A stretch of 64,000 bases of DNA, taken from Pseudomonadota bacterium (GTDB taxonomy: Bacteria; Pseudomonadota; Gammaproteobacteria; UBA5335). This document shows, piece after piece, positions 1 to 10,010 of this stretch. The stretch is taken from contig JAXHTV010000001.1 of the NCBI GenBank assembly GCA_034189865.1, forward strand, positions 62,001 to 126,000, written 5' to 3'. Positions within the stretch are counted from its first letter, which is position 1. Each line of letters opens with the position of its first letter. The position numbers were made by a program, and so were the translations under genes. The notes under the pieces are model-generated. The model saw nothing but the letters and a program-made list of their open reading frames with translations, did no database searches and was not told the origin of the DNA.

Positions 1-752
1 CTCAACGTCGATGTTTTTGGCAGAACCGTCACGCCCAACCCGCTGGCGACCATATGGCGAATGGTCTCCAGGCTACTGCCTTCTACCCCTCGCTGCATCG
101 ACCCGTTATCCCCGCGACCACACCCCGGACAGGCATCGAGCACCTGCTCTCGGAAGCAATGGCCTTCGCCCAGCAGTAACAAATTCTCACTCGCGAGCTC
201 TCGCGCCGACACGGCGTCGCGGCGAATCCAGCGATGGCTGGAAGGTATGACCACCACGAAGGGCTCATCATAGAGCGGCGAAATTTCGATCTGGGGTTGG
301 TCGAACGGCAAAGAAACAAGAATCACGTCCAATTCCCCTTGCTTCAACCGCTCGGCAAGCGTCCGCGTGTAGCTCTCTTCAATAACCAGTGGCATCTCAG
401 GCGCGAGCCGGCCAAGACGAGGAATTAAATGAGGAAGCAGATACGGTCCGATGGTATAGATGGCGCCCACGCGAAGCGGACCCACCAGTTGATCTTTGCC
501 CTGCTGCGCGATCTGCCTCACAACCGCGGCTTCTTCCAAAACCCGGCCGGCCTGTTCCACAATCCGCTCGCCGACGGGCGTCAGGCAGACTTCGTTACGT
601 CCCCGTTCGAACAGGGCGACGCCCAGCTCTTCCTCCAGTTTACGCACGGCAACACTCAATGTCGGCTGGCTGACGAAGCAACTCTCCGCTGCGCGGCCGA
701 AATGCCTTTCACGCGCGACGGCGACGATATATCTCAGTTCGGTAAGCGTCAT
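1..752 (-). CDS. oxyR: OxyR-type LysR family peroxide sensor, 3' end outside window
   Basis: LysR-family transcription activator of the hydrogen peroxide response. The 250 visible codons show an N-terminal helix-turn-helix (MTLTELRYIVAVARERHFGR...) and a substrate-type regulatory domain. The redox motif GHCFREQVLDAC places its cysteines exactly at residues 199 and 208, the numbering of E. coli OxyR, whose peroxide switch is the Cys199-Cys208 disulfide. The last visible residues (SSLETIRHMVASGLGVTVLP) also match OxyR. The family is about 300-310 residues long, so roughly 50-60 C-terminal residues lie beyond the left edge. The start ATG at 750-752 gives the full canonical DNA-binding helix. The gene lies 73 bases downstream of the HDOD/EAL gene on the same strand. 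Peroxide sensing is inferred from the conserved cysteine pair and is not shown here. Confidence 0.93.
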   Translation of the reverse strand, partial: MTLTELRYIVAVARERHFGRAAESCFVSQPTLSVAVRKLEEELGVALFERGRNEVCLTPVGERIVEQAGRVLEEAAVVRQIAQQGKDQLVGPLRVGAIYTIGPYLLPHLIPRLGRLAPEMPLVIEESYTRTLAERLKQGELDVILVSLPFDQPQIEISPLYDEPFVVVIPSSHRWIRRDAVSARELASENLLLLGEGHCFREQVLDACPGCGRGDNGSMQRGVEGSSLETIRHMVASGLGVTVLPKTSTL

Positions 753-825
753 CGACAACGTCCCTGTTCGGTCGGCACGACTGGCCGACCTCTGGGTCAA
801 ACGGCGGCGAATGTCTGTGTATGAC

Positions 826-2034
826 TCAGGCACTCACCATGAACTTCGATGCCTCATCGCACCAAGCGATGGCATCGAAATAGCACTGCCGCACGTCCGC
901 TGGAGACAGATCAAAGTAGCCTTCTGGTCTCCATGTGCCACGCTCTTGGTCTAATACGCAGGTCAGCAGCTCTCCGGCGGCACCGCCGCGATTCACTAAA
1001 GCCTCTGCGACTTCTTCGTTGAGTGGGAGCGAGTCCACGACATCCTTCATGGACATGTCCATCAAGGTGTCGAGTGTGGAAAACAACCCCATAGTAAAGA
1101 ATTTTTCGACGGACTGCTCGCCCAGCATGTCCGCAAGGGCCTCGGCCATCTTGGCCCGGATCAACGCAATTCGCATCAACTCCGCAGGCTGGTCTTCCAT
1201 TCGGGACAATATAATCAAGCTGACCCACACCTTGAGCGGCTTGAGTCCCAAGTAAATCACCGCTTCTCGGATCGATTCGAATTTGCGCACCAGGCCGAAA
1301 AACGCGGAATTGATATAACGTAGCAACTTGACGCTCAACACCACATCGTTGCGGATTATGTCTTCAAGACCTTTAACCGAAACGGCGGGATTCTCAACTT
1401 CCGCCAGCAACCGCAAGGTATGAACCCGGTTAACCGCCAGTTGCTTACCCGCGATCAGACTGGGCTTGGCGATAAAATATCCCTGAAAATAATCGAAACC
1501 CAGTTTGCGATAAAACTCGAAATCGGGCTTGCTCTCGATTTTTTGGGCTAACAACTTCACGTCGAAGTTGCGGAGTAAGGCCAATTGGTCGAGCACACCG
1601 GAACGGCCCAGCCTTTGAACATCCAGTTTGACGATATCGGCGTAGCGCAGCAGGGGGCGTAAGTGAGGCTGAAAAATGAAATCGTCCAGAGAAATGGTAA
1701 ATCCTTGCTCGGAGAAACGTCGGACGGAGTCGATCACCTCTTCGTCGACACCCACTTCGTCGAGAATCTCAAGGCCGACACGCTGCTGGTCTAATGGCAA
1801 TGGTATTCGACCGGTGACAAAGCTGCGGGTGAGATTAATAAAAACCGGACGGCTGCTGGCGATTCGGTCGAGACCGATTTCGATCATACTGTTGTTCAGC
1901 AACTGGGAAGTGGCTTCGTCTCCATCTTCGAACTCGGCCCAGTCGACCCGACTGGAACGGTAGAGCAACTCGTAGTACTGAACCTTAAGATCGCGATCAA
2001 AAATGGGTTGCCGTCCAATGTAAACGTCACGCAT
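826..2034 (-). CDS. HDOD domain protein with degenerate EAL domain (YuxH/CdgJ-like)
   Basis: Two-domain signalling protein of 402 residues. The N-terminal half (about 1-195) is an EAL-like fold beginning MRDVYIGRQPIFDRDL, where the catalytic EAL signature reads ELLYR. A working cyclic-di-GMP phosphodiesterase is therefore unlikely. The C-terminal half (about 200-390) is an HDOD domain with the usual block around NDVVLSVKLLRYINSAFFGL. HDOD-EAL proteins of this type (e.g. Vibrio CdgJ) affect motility and biofilm through protein contacts. The frame stays open to an ATG at 2148, but the ATG at 2032-2034 fits the family start and avoids overlap with hemF. A paralogue of exactly the same length lies at 53990-55198. 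It probably follows hemF in a loose transcription unit. Its partner and input are unknown. Confidence 0.85.
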   Translation of the reverse strand: MRDVYIGRQPIFDRDLKVQYYELLYRSSRVDWAEFEDGDEATSQLLNNSMIEIGLDRIASSRPVFINLTRSFVTGRIPLPLDQQRVGLEILDEVGVDEEVIDSVRRFSEQGFTISLDDFIFQPHLRPLLRYADIVKLDVQRLGRSGVLDQLALLRNFDVKLLAQKIESKPDFEFYRKLGFDYFQGYFIAKPSLIAGKQLAVNRVHTLRLLAEVENPAVSVKGLEDIIRNDVVLSVKLLRYINSAFFGLVRKFESIREAVIYLGLKPLKVWVSLIILSRMEDQPAELMRIALIRAKMAEALADMLGEQSVEKFFTMGLFSTLDTLMDMSMKDVVDSLPLNEEVAEALVNRGGAAGELLTCVLDQERGTWRPEGYFDLSPADVRQCYFDAIAWCDEASKFMVSA

Positions 2035-2120
2035 GTCCACGATAGACGGCGATACTCGGTCGCTATCACGCGCCTCGGCAGGAAGGCCCGGTGAAAATCC
2101 ATCATGAACTGACACGTCCG

Positions 2121-3053
2121 TCACACTTGTTCCAACTCCCCGAGCCAATCCCGAGGCTTGAGATACTCATCGTACAATCGCGCCTCTGGGCTACCTTGTT
2201 CGGGCTGCCAGCCGTATCGCCAGCTGACAAGCGGAGGCAATGACATCAATATGGATTCAGTTCGCCCGCCGGATTGCAGGCCGAACAAAGTGCCGCGATC
2301 GTAGACCAAATTGAACTCCACATATCGACCTCGGCGGTATAGCTGAAATTCGCGTTCCCGGTCGCCAAAGGACATTGCACGCCGCCGGGCAGCAATCGGC
2401 TCATACGCTTGCCAGAAGGCATCTCCGACACGGCGGAGAAACGCAAAACAATGCTCGAATCCACCGTCATTCAAATCGTCGAAAAACAGCCCGCCGACAC
2501 CGCGCGTTTCGTCGCGATGCCGTAAATAGAAATACTCATCGCACCACCGTTTGAATCGCGAATAAGCTTGCTCGTCAAACCCCGCACAAGCTTCTCGGGC
2601 CACCTGATGCCAATGAATCACATCTTCATGGAAGGGATAGTAGGGCGTCAGATCGAATCCGCCCCCGAACCACCATATGGGCGGTTGACCGGGTTTTTCA
2701 GCGACGAACAACCGCACATTGGCGTGAGTCGTCGGGACATACGGATTGCGCGGATGAAAAACAACCGAAACCCCCATGGCCTGGTAGCTGCGCCCCGCCA
2801 GCTCGGGACGCTGAGCAGTGGCTGAGGGCGGCAAGGCATCACCCATGACGTGGGAAAAATTCACCCCCGCCTGTTCCATCAAGCCGCCATCTCGCAGCAC
2901 CCGTGTACGTCCCCCTCCGCCGCGGACTCGCTCCCATCGGTCTTCGTGAAAACGCGCGACCGCGTCGGCTTTCTCCACCGCATCGCAAAGGCGATCTTGA
3001 AGTTCGGTCAAATAGGCCCGAACGGCCAGCACATCGACAGAGCTATCAGGCAT
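2121..3053 (-). CDS. hemF: Oxygen-dependent coproporphyrinogen III oxidase
   Basis: Aerobic haem biosynthesis enzyme that oxidatively decarboxylates coproporphyrinogen III to protoporphyrinogen IX, acting as a soluble homodimer. The 310-residue product is close to the usual 300. It carries the hallmark segments [15 protein letters not shown] and [20 protein letters not shown], the latter near the C-terminus. The frame is open upstream to 3221, but the ATG at 3051-3053 gives the family N-terminus and overlaps the end of tsaC by 8 bases, which points to translational coupling. A tsaC-hemF order is common in gammaproteobacteria. The oxygen-dependent enzyme implies that the host respires oxygen at least part of the time. 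Confidence 0.95.
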   Translation of the reverse strand: MPDSSVDVLAVRAYLTELQDRLCDAVEKADAVARFHEDRWERVRGGGGRTRVLRDGGLMEQAGVNFSHVMGDALPPSATAQRPELAGRSYQAMGVSVVFHPRNPYVPTTHANVRLFVAEKPGQPPIWWFGGGFDLTPYYPFHEDVIHWHQVAREACAGFDEQAYSRFKRWCDEYFYLRHRDETRGVGGLFFDDLNDGGFEHCFAFLRRVGDAFWQAYEPIAARRRAMSFGDREREFQLYRRGRYVEFNLVYDRGTLFGLQSGGRTESILMSLPPLVSWRYGWQPEQGSPEARLYDEYLKPRDWLGELEQV

Positions 3054-3630
3054 GACCCTTTCCCATCGCTGACGCTCCAGCGCGGAGAATCCGACCCGAA
3101 AGTGCGTGGCGAATCTCTGTTGGGCCAAGCAATCCGCCCGTCGGACCTGGAACGATATAGTCAATTTTATCGGCGAAATAACGCCGGACTTGATGAATAG
3201 AATGCGCAGCGGGGCGGCCACTGGGGTTGGCGCTGGTCGAAACCACGGCCATATCAGCTGCCAGGCACAAACGCGCTGCCTCGGGGTGGGCGGTCACGCG
3301 AACGGCAAGCTCGCCTGTACCGCCGGTAAGCAAAGGGGAAACACCTTCTGCCGCCGGCACCACCCAGGTGTAAGGGCCGGGCCAAAGCGCCGTCATTCGC
3401 GCCATGACCTCGGTGTCGATCGGCGCCAAATAAGGTCGTAACTGATCAACATAGGCCGCTAGGAGAATCAGCCCTTTACGCCAAGAGCGACCTTTCAGGG
3501 CAATAATTCGTTGGACCGCCGACTCATCGCCGGGGTCACACCCTAAGCCAAAGACGCCTTCGGTGGGATAAGCGATCACGCCGCCGGCACGCAGGATTCG
3601 ACGGGCGTGGCGAAGATGCCAGGGAGTCAC
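3046..3630 (-). CDS. tsaC: Threonylcarbamoyl-AMP synthase (YrdC/Sua5 domain)
   Basis: Makes threonylcarbamoyl-AMP from threonine, bicarbonate and ATP. This is the first step of the universal t6A37 modification of tRNAs that read ANN codons, and TsaBDE transfer the group. The 194-residue single-domain protein has the short TsaC length (Sua5 carries an extra C-terminal domain). It shows the family start [20 protein letters not shown], the basic K-x-R segment [10 protein letters not shown] that contacts nucleotide, and [10 protein letters not shown] near residue 135. It lies 33 bases downstream of topA and overlaps hemF by 8 bases, suggesting a topA-tsaC-hemF transcript. Confidence 0.94.
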   Translation of the reverse strand: MTPWHLRHARRILRAGGVIAYPTEGVFGLGCDPGDESAVQRIIALKGRSWRKGLILLAAYVDQLRPYLAPIDTEVMARMTALWPGPYTWVVPAAEGVSPLLTGGTGELAVRVTAHPEAARLCLAADMAVVSTSANPSGRPAAHSIHQVRRYFADKIDYIVPGPTGGLLGPTEIRHALSGRILRAGASAMGKGHA

Positions 3631-3663
3631 AAACGATGCCTCCGGCCAAAGCTCAGATTGGCA

Positions 3664-5982
3664 CTAGGTGTTGGCGGACTCAGCTTCGGGGGGCGCCAAC
3701 TCCGGCGCCGGCTCGGAAAAGCCACACTCTTTTTGCGGACACACTTTTTCGGTGCCGCGGCGCTTGGTCGTCTTGACGGTCAAAATGGGCCAACCACACT
3801 TTGGACAAGGTTCCGCCAAAGGTGGGTTCCAAACCGCATATTTGCATTTCGGGTATCGGTCACAGGAGTAGAACAACTTGCCGTAACGGGACTTGCGCTG
3901 AACCAACGACCCCTGCTTGCACTCCGGACACTGGACACCGGTCTCCTGTGGCTTTTCCAACGGTTCGATATAACGGCATTTCGGGTAACTCGTGCAACCG
4001 ATAAATTTGCCGTATCGTCCCCGCCTGACCGCCAGGTCCGACCCGCATTCAGGACAGCTGCGCCCTTCCACTACTTCGCCCGGCGAATCATCCTCCGCCG
4101 ACTCATCCAGACTGCGCGTGTAGTCACACTCGGGATAACCGCTGCAACCCACGAACCGACCACGCCGGCCCAGCCGAATGGTGAGCTGACGGCCGCATTT
4201 GGGGCACGGCTCCTCGAGCGCCTCAGTGGTCACTTCAGCCCGAGTGACATTCTCCTGCGTATCATCAACCCGCGATTTGAACGGCGCCCAAAAATCTTCC
4301 AGCACCGGAACCCAATCGCTTTCTCCGCGAGAGATCGCATCCAGCCGGTCTTCCAAACGGGCAGTGAATTGGTAATCGACATACTGCGTGAAGTACTGGG
4401 TCAGGAAACGATTGACGATTCGGCCAACATCCGTCGGCACGAAGCGCTTGCGATCCATCTCCACATACTCGCGATCCTGCAGCGTGGAAATGATGGTTGC
4501 ATAGGTCGACGGCCGGCCGATCCCAAATTCCTCCAAGGCCCGCACCAGCGTGGCTTCTGAATAACGCGGCGGTGGCTCCGTGAAATGCTGTTGCGTCAGA
4601 ACATCACGCAAATCCAGCACGTCGCCTTCTTTCATGTCCGGCAGCGTGCGCTCGGCATCATCGTCGGTCTTACCCACATCATCCCGGCCTTCCTGATAAA
4701 CGGCCATAAACCCGGGGTTGACCAACGTTTGACCGGTGGCTCGAAATGCGTGCCCGGACCCCGGACTCAGCGTCACGGCCAGCGTATCGTAGGTGGCATG
4801 CACCATCTGGCTGGCAACGGTGCGTTTCCAAATCAGCTCATAGAGCTTGATTTGTTCCGCCGACAGGAACGCCGTTAAGGAAGCCGGGTCTCGTAGCACG
4901 GAGGTCGGCCGGATGGCTTCATGTGCTTCCTGTGCGTTCTTGGCGCGGGTCTTATACACCCTGGGTTTGCCAGGCATCTGGACCTCGCCGTAACGGTCAA
5001 CGATCAGCGCGCGAATTTCCGCTATGGCGTCATTGGACAGCACCACCGAATCGGTTCGCATGTAGGTGATCAGACCCACCGTCTCACCACCGACATCAAC
5101 CCCTTCGTAAAGCTGCTGTGCCACCCGCATGGTCCGCTTGGTGGTGAACCCGAGCTTACGTGCCGCTTCTTGCTGCAGCGTCGAGGTAATAAAAGGTGCC
5201 GTGGGGTTACGCCGACGTTGCTTTCGCTCGACCGACTCAACCCGTATGTGCCCTTGTGCGGCCTTCAGCAGCGCGTCGCGGACTTCTTGGGCACGCGCAT
5301 CGTTGGTGATGGAGAACTGTTCGACTTTCTCGCCATCGAACTGCGTCAGCTTGGCATCAAAAGCCTGATCCTCTTTGGCGGCTTGAGCGGCCAATGTCCA
5401 ATACTCTTGGGATTGAAATCGCTCGATTTCCTCTTCCCGCTCGACGATCAGACGTAACGCCGGGCTCTGCACACGTCCGGCCGACAGACCGCGCCGGATC
5501 TTCCGCCACAACAAGGGGGACAAATTGAATCCCACCAGGTAATCCAAGGCGCGGCGGGCTTGCTGCGCGTCCACCAAATCGCTGGAAAGCTCCCTGGGAT
5601 TGGCCATGGCGTCAGTTACCGCACGCTGCGTGATTTCGTGAAACACCACGCGGTAGACAGGTTTGCCTTCCAACAAACCACGATCTTTCAGAAGTTCGTA
5701 GAGATGCCAAGAAATGGCCTCGCCTTCGCGATCGGGGTCAGTGGCCAGATAAAGCGAATCGGCCTTTTTCAGCGCTTTACAGATCGCTTCGATGTGTTTC
5801 TCGTTGCGATCGATCACCTGGTACTTCATCGTAAAACCATGCTCGGTATCGACCGCCCCTTCCTTCGGAACCAAGTCGCGAACATGCCCATACGACGCCA
5901 AAACATGGAAGTCGTTGCCGAGGTATTTGTTGATGGTTTTCGCCTTGGCGGGCGACTCTACGATGACAAGTTTGCTACTCAT
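3664..5982 (-). CDS. topA: DNA topoisomerase I (type IA)
   Basis: Relaxes negative supercoils by passing one strand through a transient break held by a 5'-phosphotyrosine bond. The 772-residue protein has the N-terminal TOPRIM domain, with Glu9 (IVES) and the acidic triad in TDPDREGEA (residues 81-89). The active-site tyrosine is Tyr307 in GLITYMRTDS. Four C-terminal cysteine clusters (CPKCG, CPECG, CPECK, CPKCG...CPQKECG) are the zinc-ribbon repeats of the family. It is somewhat shorter than the 865-residue E. coli enzyme. The start MSSKLVIVESPAKAKTI is canonical. It follows a 359-base gap, which probably contains its promoter, and precedes tsaC. Confidence 0.97.
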   Translation of the reverse strand: MSSKLVIVESPAKAKTINKYLGNDFHVLASYGHVRDLVPKEGAVDTEHGFTMKYQVIDRNEKHIEAICKALKKADSLYLATDPDREGEAISWHLYELLKDRGLLEGKPVYRVVFHEITQRAVTDAMANPRELSSDLVDAQQARRALDYLVGFNLSPLLWRKIRRGLSAGRVQSPALRLIVEREEEIERFQSQEYWTLAAQAAKEDQAFDAKLTQFDGEKVEQFSITNDARAQEVRDALLKAAQGHIRVESVERKQRRRNPTAPFITSTLQQEAARKLGFTTKRTMRVAQQLYEGVDVGGETVGLITYMRTDSVVLSNDAIAEIRALIVDRYGEVQMPGKPRVYKTRAKNAQEAHEAIRPTSVLRDPASLTAFLSAEQIKLYELIWKRTVASQMVHATYDTLAVTLSPGSGHAFRATGQTLVNPGFMAVYQEGRDDVGKTDDDAERTLPDMKEGDVLDLRDVLTQQHFTEPPPRYSEATLVRALEEFGIGRPSTYATIISTLQDREYVEMDRKRFVPTDVGRIVNRFLTQYFTQYVDYQFTARLEDRLDAISRGESDWVPVLEDFWAPFKSRVDDTQENVTRAEVTTEALEEPCPKCGRQLTIRLGRRGRFVGCSGYPECDYTRSLDESAEDDSPGEVVEGRSCPECGSDLAVRRGRYGKFIGCTSYPKCRYIEPLEKPQETGVQCPECKQGSLVQRKSRYGKLFYSCDRYPKCKYAVWNPPLAEPCPKCGWPILTVKTTKRRGTEKVCPQKECGFSEPAPELAPPEAESANT

Positions 5983-6341
5983 TACGGAAATTCAGTGGCC
6001 TTCAGGCAAATCAGCCAATACGGAATAATTTGGACGACAACAGCCGGCAACGTTGACCCTGGAAGGCTCCGCCGCGCAGTCGGATTCTAACAGCCTTCCT
6101 GCGACGGGAAACCCCTTCCCGGCGACCGAACAGGTCAATACGAACCCAACCTGTGGTTTGAATGAATCAAAAACGAATATAGATCTCAGAGCGTCTGCCC
6201 AGAGAGCGGATCGTGGCGATCCCTCTGGCGAATAGCGGATAAAGTCGCCAGCTTCTTTAATGACGAGGCCGTATCAGCCCCGCCCAACATCCGACGCGGA
6301 GGCCAAAATTAAGGCCTGCAGCCGAATAAGCGTAGCCTAAC
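5983..6341. other. Intergenic region upstream of topA
   Basis: This 359-base gap lies between the smg stop and the topA start, both on the minus strand. I find no convincing gene or RNA. A short inverted repeat (GGCC with an AT-rich loop, about 6310-6330) lies just after smg but has no T-tract, so I do not call it a terminator. The topA promoter presumably lies here, but no clear -35/-10 pair stood out. Confidence 0.5.
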
Positions 6342-6821
6342 TCAATGAAACAAGCCGACGTTGCCGTTGAACATCAAGTCTTCCATCCAGGCGTAAGTGG
6401 CTTCCTGCCCTGGCATATTGAACAACACCATGAGGACCACCCATTTAACATGTTCGCTGTCGATTTCTTCGACATCTAACGCCATGATACGCTCGATCAC
6501 GACTTCGCGATGACTGGGCGTGAGAATTCCGTTTTCACAGAGATACATGATGAATCCCCGCGACTCCGCGTCGATTCGGTCGATTTCCGGTTGAGCAAAA
6601 ATACGGATCGCACGCTCAGTGCGTGGTGACGACTTTGCGAGATCGTCCCGATGATTGGCTAGGCCGTCCAACCAAGCCAGCGCTTTTTCGATTTCACCGT
6701 CGCGAAAACCTGCTGCCTCTAATTCGAGAATCAGGTCTTCTCGGTTCGGCTCCCAATCGCTTTCCTCATCCATATAGTTGTCGAACAGATAAATGAGGAC
6801 ATCGAGCACGTTTTCCGTCAT
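6342..6821 (-). CDS. smg: Smg protein (DUF494)
   Basis: Small acidic conserved protein of 159 residues of the DUF494/Smg family, which sits beside dprA in many gammaproteobacteria. Its molecular function is not established. The product starts MTENVLDVLIYLFDNYMDEE, the family N-terminus, and is rich in Glu and Asp with no membrane segment. It begins 10 bases after the dprA stop on the same strand, so the two are almost certainly co-transcribed. The assignment rests on sequence resemblance and on position; no role can be inferred beyond that. Confidence 0.9.
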   Translation of the reverse strand: MTENVLDVLIYLFDNYMDEESDWEPNREDLILELEAAGFRDGEIEKALAWLDGLANHRDDLAKSSPRTERAIRIFAQPEIDRIDAESRGFIMYLCENGILTPSHREVVIERIMALDVEEIDSEHVKWVVLMVLFNMPGQEATYAWMEDLMFNGNVGLFH

Positions 6822-6831
6822 ATCAGCCCCT

Positions 6832-7962
6832 CTATCGGACCCGGCTATAACGACCGCCGGGCGCGGATTCCACTAGCCCTTCAAGCTCCAATATCAGCAG
6901 CATGGAGGAAAGCTTATCCGCCGTCAATCCGCTACGGGCAACCAACTCATCCAATCCCGTCGGGCTAAAATCGAGACAGGCGAGCAACTGACGATACTCC
7001 TCGTCCAGCCCATCTTCGGGAGATGCCGTTTCAGCTTCCGGCACAATCGAACCAACCCTTTGCAAGGCGTCCGGTGAGAGTAGGGGAGCGAGTTCTTCCA
7101 AAATGTCTCGAGCTGTTTCCACCAACTTGGCGCCATCGCGAATCAAGGCGTGACAACCACGCGCCAGGGGATTGTGGATCGAACCGGGAATGGCGAATAC
7201 CTCACGCCCCTGCTCCATTGCCAAGCGGGCGGAAATAAGCGAACCGCTTTTCAATGCCGCCTCAACCACCAGCGTACCAATGGAAAGCCCGCTGATTATG
7301 CGGTTGCGCCGGGGAAAATTGCGAGCCGCCGGAGGCGTACCCGGGGGCAGTTCCGAGACCAACGCACCATCGTCCAACAAACGATGCGCCAAATCGCGGT
7401 GTCGAGCAGGATACACCGTGTCCAAGCCATTACCGCAGACCGCGACGGACAATCCACCGACGGACAAGGCGCCTTCGTGCGCGGCAGCGTCGATCCCGAC
7501 CGCCAAACCGCTTACGACGGTTAATCCGTAACCCACCAGATGGGCGGAAAATTCATGGGCTGAACGCCGACCGGCCGACGTCGGATTACGGCTACCAACA
7601 ATAGCCAGAGCCGGGACAGATAAGACATCCAAATCGCCCCGCACGAACAGCAACGGCGGGGGATCTGCAATCTGGGCGAGATGTTCAGGGTAGGCTGGCC
7701 GGCCGAGGAGCAGGATGTGGCAATCGCTCGCCTGCGCCCACCGCAGATCGGCCTCCACACTGCCCCAGTCGGGTGTTTTCAAATACTGGATGACCGCTTG
7801 CGGGGCACCAGCGTCGCGCCACGCGCTCTGACCGGCCCCGAGACAGGCTTGGCAACTTCCGAAGCAATCCAAAAGACGACGAAAGGTCGCCGGCCCCACT
7901 CCAGGGGCACGAATCAGCGCCAACGCGGCCGCCAGCTCATCCGTCGGCGTCGCTTGAATCAA
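6832..7962 (-). CDS. dprA: DNA processing protein DprA (Smf)
   Basis: Binds single-stranded DNA and loads RecA during natural transformation. It is also present in many bacteria not known to be competent. The 376-residue product has an N-terminal helix-hairpin-helix-like segment (IRAPGVGPATFRRLL), a Rossmann-like core with VGSRNPTSAGRRSA, SGLAVGIDAAAHEGAL and RNRIISGLS, and a C-terminal winged-helix-like tail. All three core motifs are intact. It sits 33 bases downstream of the LysM lipoprotein gene and 10 bases upstream of smg, the usual gammaproteobacterial order. No other competence genes are visible in the window. Confidence 0.95.
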   Translation of the reverse strand: MIQATPTDELAAALALIRAPGVGPATFRRLLDCFGSCQACLGAGQSAWRDAGAPQAVIQYLKTPDWGSVEADLRWAQASDCHILLLGRPAYPEHLAQIADPPPLLFVRGDLDVLSVPALAIVGSRNPTSAGRRSAHEFSAHLVGYGLTVVSGLAVGIDAAAHEGALSVGGLSVAVCGNGLDTVYPARHRDLAHRLLDDGALVSELPPGTPPAARNFPRRNRIISGLSIGTLVVEAALKSGSLISARLAMEQGREVFAIPGSIHNPLARGCHALIRDGAKLVETARDILEELAPLLSPDALQRVGSIVPEAETASPEDGLDEEYRQLLACLDFSPTGLDELVARSGLTADKLSSMLLILELEGLVESAPGGRYSRVR

Positions 7963-7995
7963 GAAAAGTTCCTTACGTCGGGTCGGCGTTTTCCC

Positions 7996-9156
7996 TTACG
8001 GCATCCGCAGATAGTCATGTTCGTAGATGCTGCGGGTCGACCGCATCACCAGAGCATAACTGACTCGATCATAGGTGCGAAATACCATGACCTCTCCGGC
8101 CCTGAGATCAGGCAACTCGACATGCTTTCGCGTCAGCGGATCTTTCGCCGTGCCGCCGGGCTGGTACACCGCCAATACGTGGCCGTTCGCCAAGCCGTCC
8201 CGCGCACCCCGGTTAAGAGAGACGACCTGATACTGGCCGACTTGAGCAACGGCGTTGTACACCGCGATGATCTGCCCTTCGATGGGCTTTTCGGGCGAGC
8301 GGGGGACAAACCGCTGTTTCAACAAATCGTCCCGGATCGGCAGCAAGCGGTCGCGAATAAGAATTTCACGGGTGGTGCGCGTCGCCAGGGCCAAGGCCGG
8401 GTCGCCGCCCCGTTCGATCACCGCCGCGCCGACATCAATGGCTTCGAAACCCAGACTCTCCCCCGTCTCGGGATCCAGCAGCGGGTCACCAGGACGAACT
8501 ACCTGGTAGCTGCTGGCCTGGGCATCCAAGTCCCCTCGCACATACATGCGATCCCCTGCGCCGAGCATGAGCTGCTCTTTCTCTAGCGGCCGCAACACGT
8601 AAGCGGCCCGCTCCAGTTCGTCCTCATCGACGACTCGCGGCTCGACCAAAAATGGCGCCACGTCGCTGTATGGAATGGTGGTAATGGCCTCGGCCAAAGA
8701 TTCGCTGCGCACATCGGGCTGCAACCGGGCACTCGAAGTGGGCCGGACAACTAAACGGGGCTGACCGGCCGTGCGGTCATAGGTCAATTCGATGGTATCT
8801 CCCGGGTAGATCTCCAAAATGTTGCCGGGATAGATCAGATGAGGATTCTCGATTTGCGGGTTGACGTACCAGACCTCGGGCCACAACCAGGGGTCCCTCA
8901 AAAACAGCTCGGCGATATCCCATAGCGTGTCGCCCTTTCGGACAACATACGTCTCCGGGTGGGCCGGCGCCAAGACAATCTCTGGTGCCGTTGGAGCCGC
9001 GGTCTCGGCAGAACTTGAAATTCCGGCCGGTGCCTCCACTTTAGGAGGTGGCTCGGATACAGGGGCCGTTTTTCCGGCACATCCGCCGACAACCACGGCG
9101 ACGCCTAACATGGAGAGTAAAGGCCACCGCTTCAGTGCATGATGACTGCGCTTCAT
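7996..9156 (-). CDS. LysM domain lipoprotein
   Basis: Cell-envelope protein with a LysM peptidoglycan-binding domain, of the type found next to dprA in gammaproteobacteria. From the chosen ATG (9154-9156) the 386-residue product has a basic n-region (MKRSHHALKRW), a hydrophobic stretch and the lipobox VGGC, so it is predicted to be lipid-anchored. LysM follows as YVVRKGDTLWDIAELFLRD, with the family extension LWPEVWYVNPQIENPHLIYPG. The remainder is a large periplasmic region without a recognisable catalytic motif. The frame is open upstream to 9372, but that extension would bury the signal peptide. The gene is divergent from def, so 9157-9397 probably carries promoters for both. Confidence 0.88.
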   Translation of the reverse strand: MKRSHHALKRWPLLSMLGVAVVVGGCAGKTAPVSEPPPKVEAPAGISSSAETAAPTAPEIVLAPAHPETYVVRKGDTLWDIAELFLRDPWLWPEVWYVNPQIENPHLIYPGNILEIYPGDTIELTYDRTAGQPRLVVRPTSSARLQPDVRSESLAEAITTIPYSDVAPFLVEPRVVDEDELERAAYVLRPLEKEQLMLGAGDRMYVRGDLDAQASSYQVVRPGDPLLDPETGESLGFEAIDVGAAVIERGGDPALALATRTTREILIRDRLLPIRDDLLKQRFVPRSPEKPIEGQIIAVYNAVAQVGQYQVVSLNRGARDGLANGHVLAVYQPGGTAKDPLTRKHVELPDLRAGEVMVFRTYDRVSYALVMRSTRSIYEHDYLRMP

Positions 9157-9397
9157 TTTAGGTAGATTCCTGATCATATCGCGATAATTTGGAAACCATT
9201 TACCGACCCACGTGGTCCAAACAAAGGATGCTACGGTATACTGCCCGGACGACGACTCCGACTCGTCATCCGAATTGGCCGATCTGGACACGGCAGCAGT
9301 CGATTGACTGTCACGCTCAAGATGGTGGCCACCTCGCCCGATGACGTTGTTGTAGCAGTAATAGCGACCCAACTCGACTCAACTTTACGACCCGACT

Positions 9398-9925
9398 ATG
9401 GCTGTACTCGACATCTTGCATTTTCCGGACCCACGCCTACGCGAAAAAGCGAAGGCCGTCGCTGAAGTCGATGAGCGCATCCGGCAACTGGTAAGTGACA
9501 TGCTGGAAACCATGTATGACGCCTCAGGTGTCGGGCTGGCCGCCATTCAGGTTAACGTCCGCGAACGGGTCATTGTGGCCGACGTCTCGGACAACCGGGA
9601 TGAGCCTTTGCACTTCATTAATCCCGAAATTGTCTGGCAGGAGGGTGGCAAGGAGAGCGACGAAGGCTGCCTGTCGGTCCCAGGCATTTACGAACCGGTC
9701 CGACGCGCTGAGAAGATCCGCGTCAAAGCCCTGAACACCGAAGGCGAATCGTTCGAACTCGAGGCTGATGGACTGCTGTCCGTTTGCATACAACACGAAA
9801 TCGATCATTTGAACGGCAAGTTGTTTGTCGATTACTTATCGGAACTCAAGCGGCAGCGAATTCGCAAGCGCCTAGCGAAAGCGCAGCGTCAACAACCGGG
9901 CTCGCCCGAGGCTGCAAGAATCTGA
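9398..9925 (+). CDS. def: Peptide deformylase
   Basis: Removes the formyl group from the N-terminal methionine of nascent proteins, using a metal (usually Fe2+). The 175-residue product has all three family motifs: GVGLAAIQV (motif I, GxGLAAxQ), EGCLS with the metal-binding Cys (motif II) and QHEIDHLNG with HExxH (motif III). It begins the plus-strand group def-fmt-rsmB-trkA-trkH and pairs functionally with fmt, which adds the formyl group to Met-tRNAi. Its length matches the family and the start [15 protein letters not shown] is canonical. Confidence 0.97.
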   Translation: MAVLDILHFPDPRLREKAKAVAEVDERIRQLVSDMLETMYDASGVGLAAIQVNVRERVIVADVSDNRDEPLHFINPEIVWQEGGKESDEGCLSVPGIYEPVRRAEKIRVKALNTEGESFELEADGLLSVCIQHEIDHLNGKLFVDYLSELKRQRIRKRLAKAQRQQPGSPEAARI

Positions 9926-10010
9926 GTCCTCCGGGAACCAAGCGCCGGCGGCCTGAATACTTCGCTATCACAAATCAACCACCCCGCCCCGATTAATCAG
10001 ACCGAGGATC

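Noticed and set aside
826-2034. Active cyclic-di-GMP phosphodiesterase
   Set aside because: The EAL signature is replaced by ELLYR and other metal ligands are not visible; the HDOD type normally lacks activity.
3607-4560. Plus-strand open frame of 317 codons
   Set aside because: Lies wholly antisense to the topA zinc-ribbon and core region; the translation is Arg/Gln-rich with no family resemblance.
7681-8586. Plus-strand open frame of 301 codons across dprA and the LysM gene
   Set aside because: Antisense to two well-supported genes that both show intact family motifs; shadow frame of GC-rich coding sequence.
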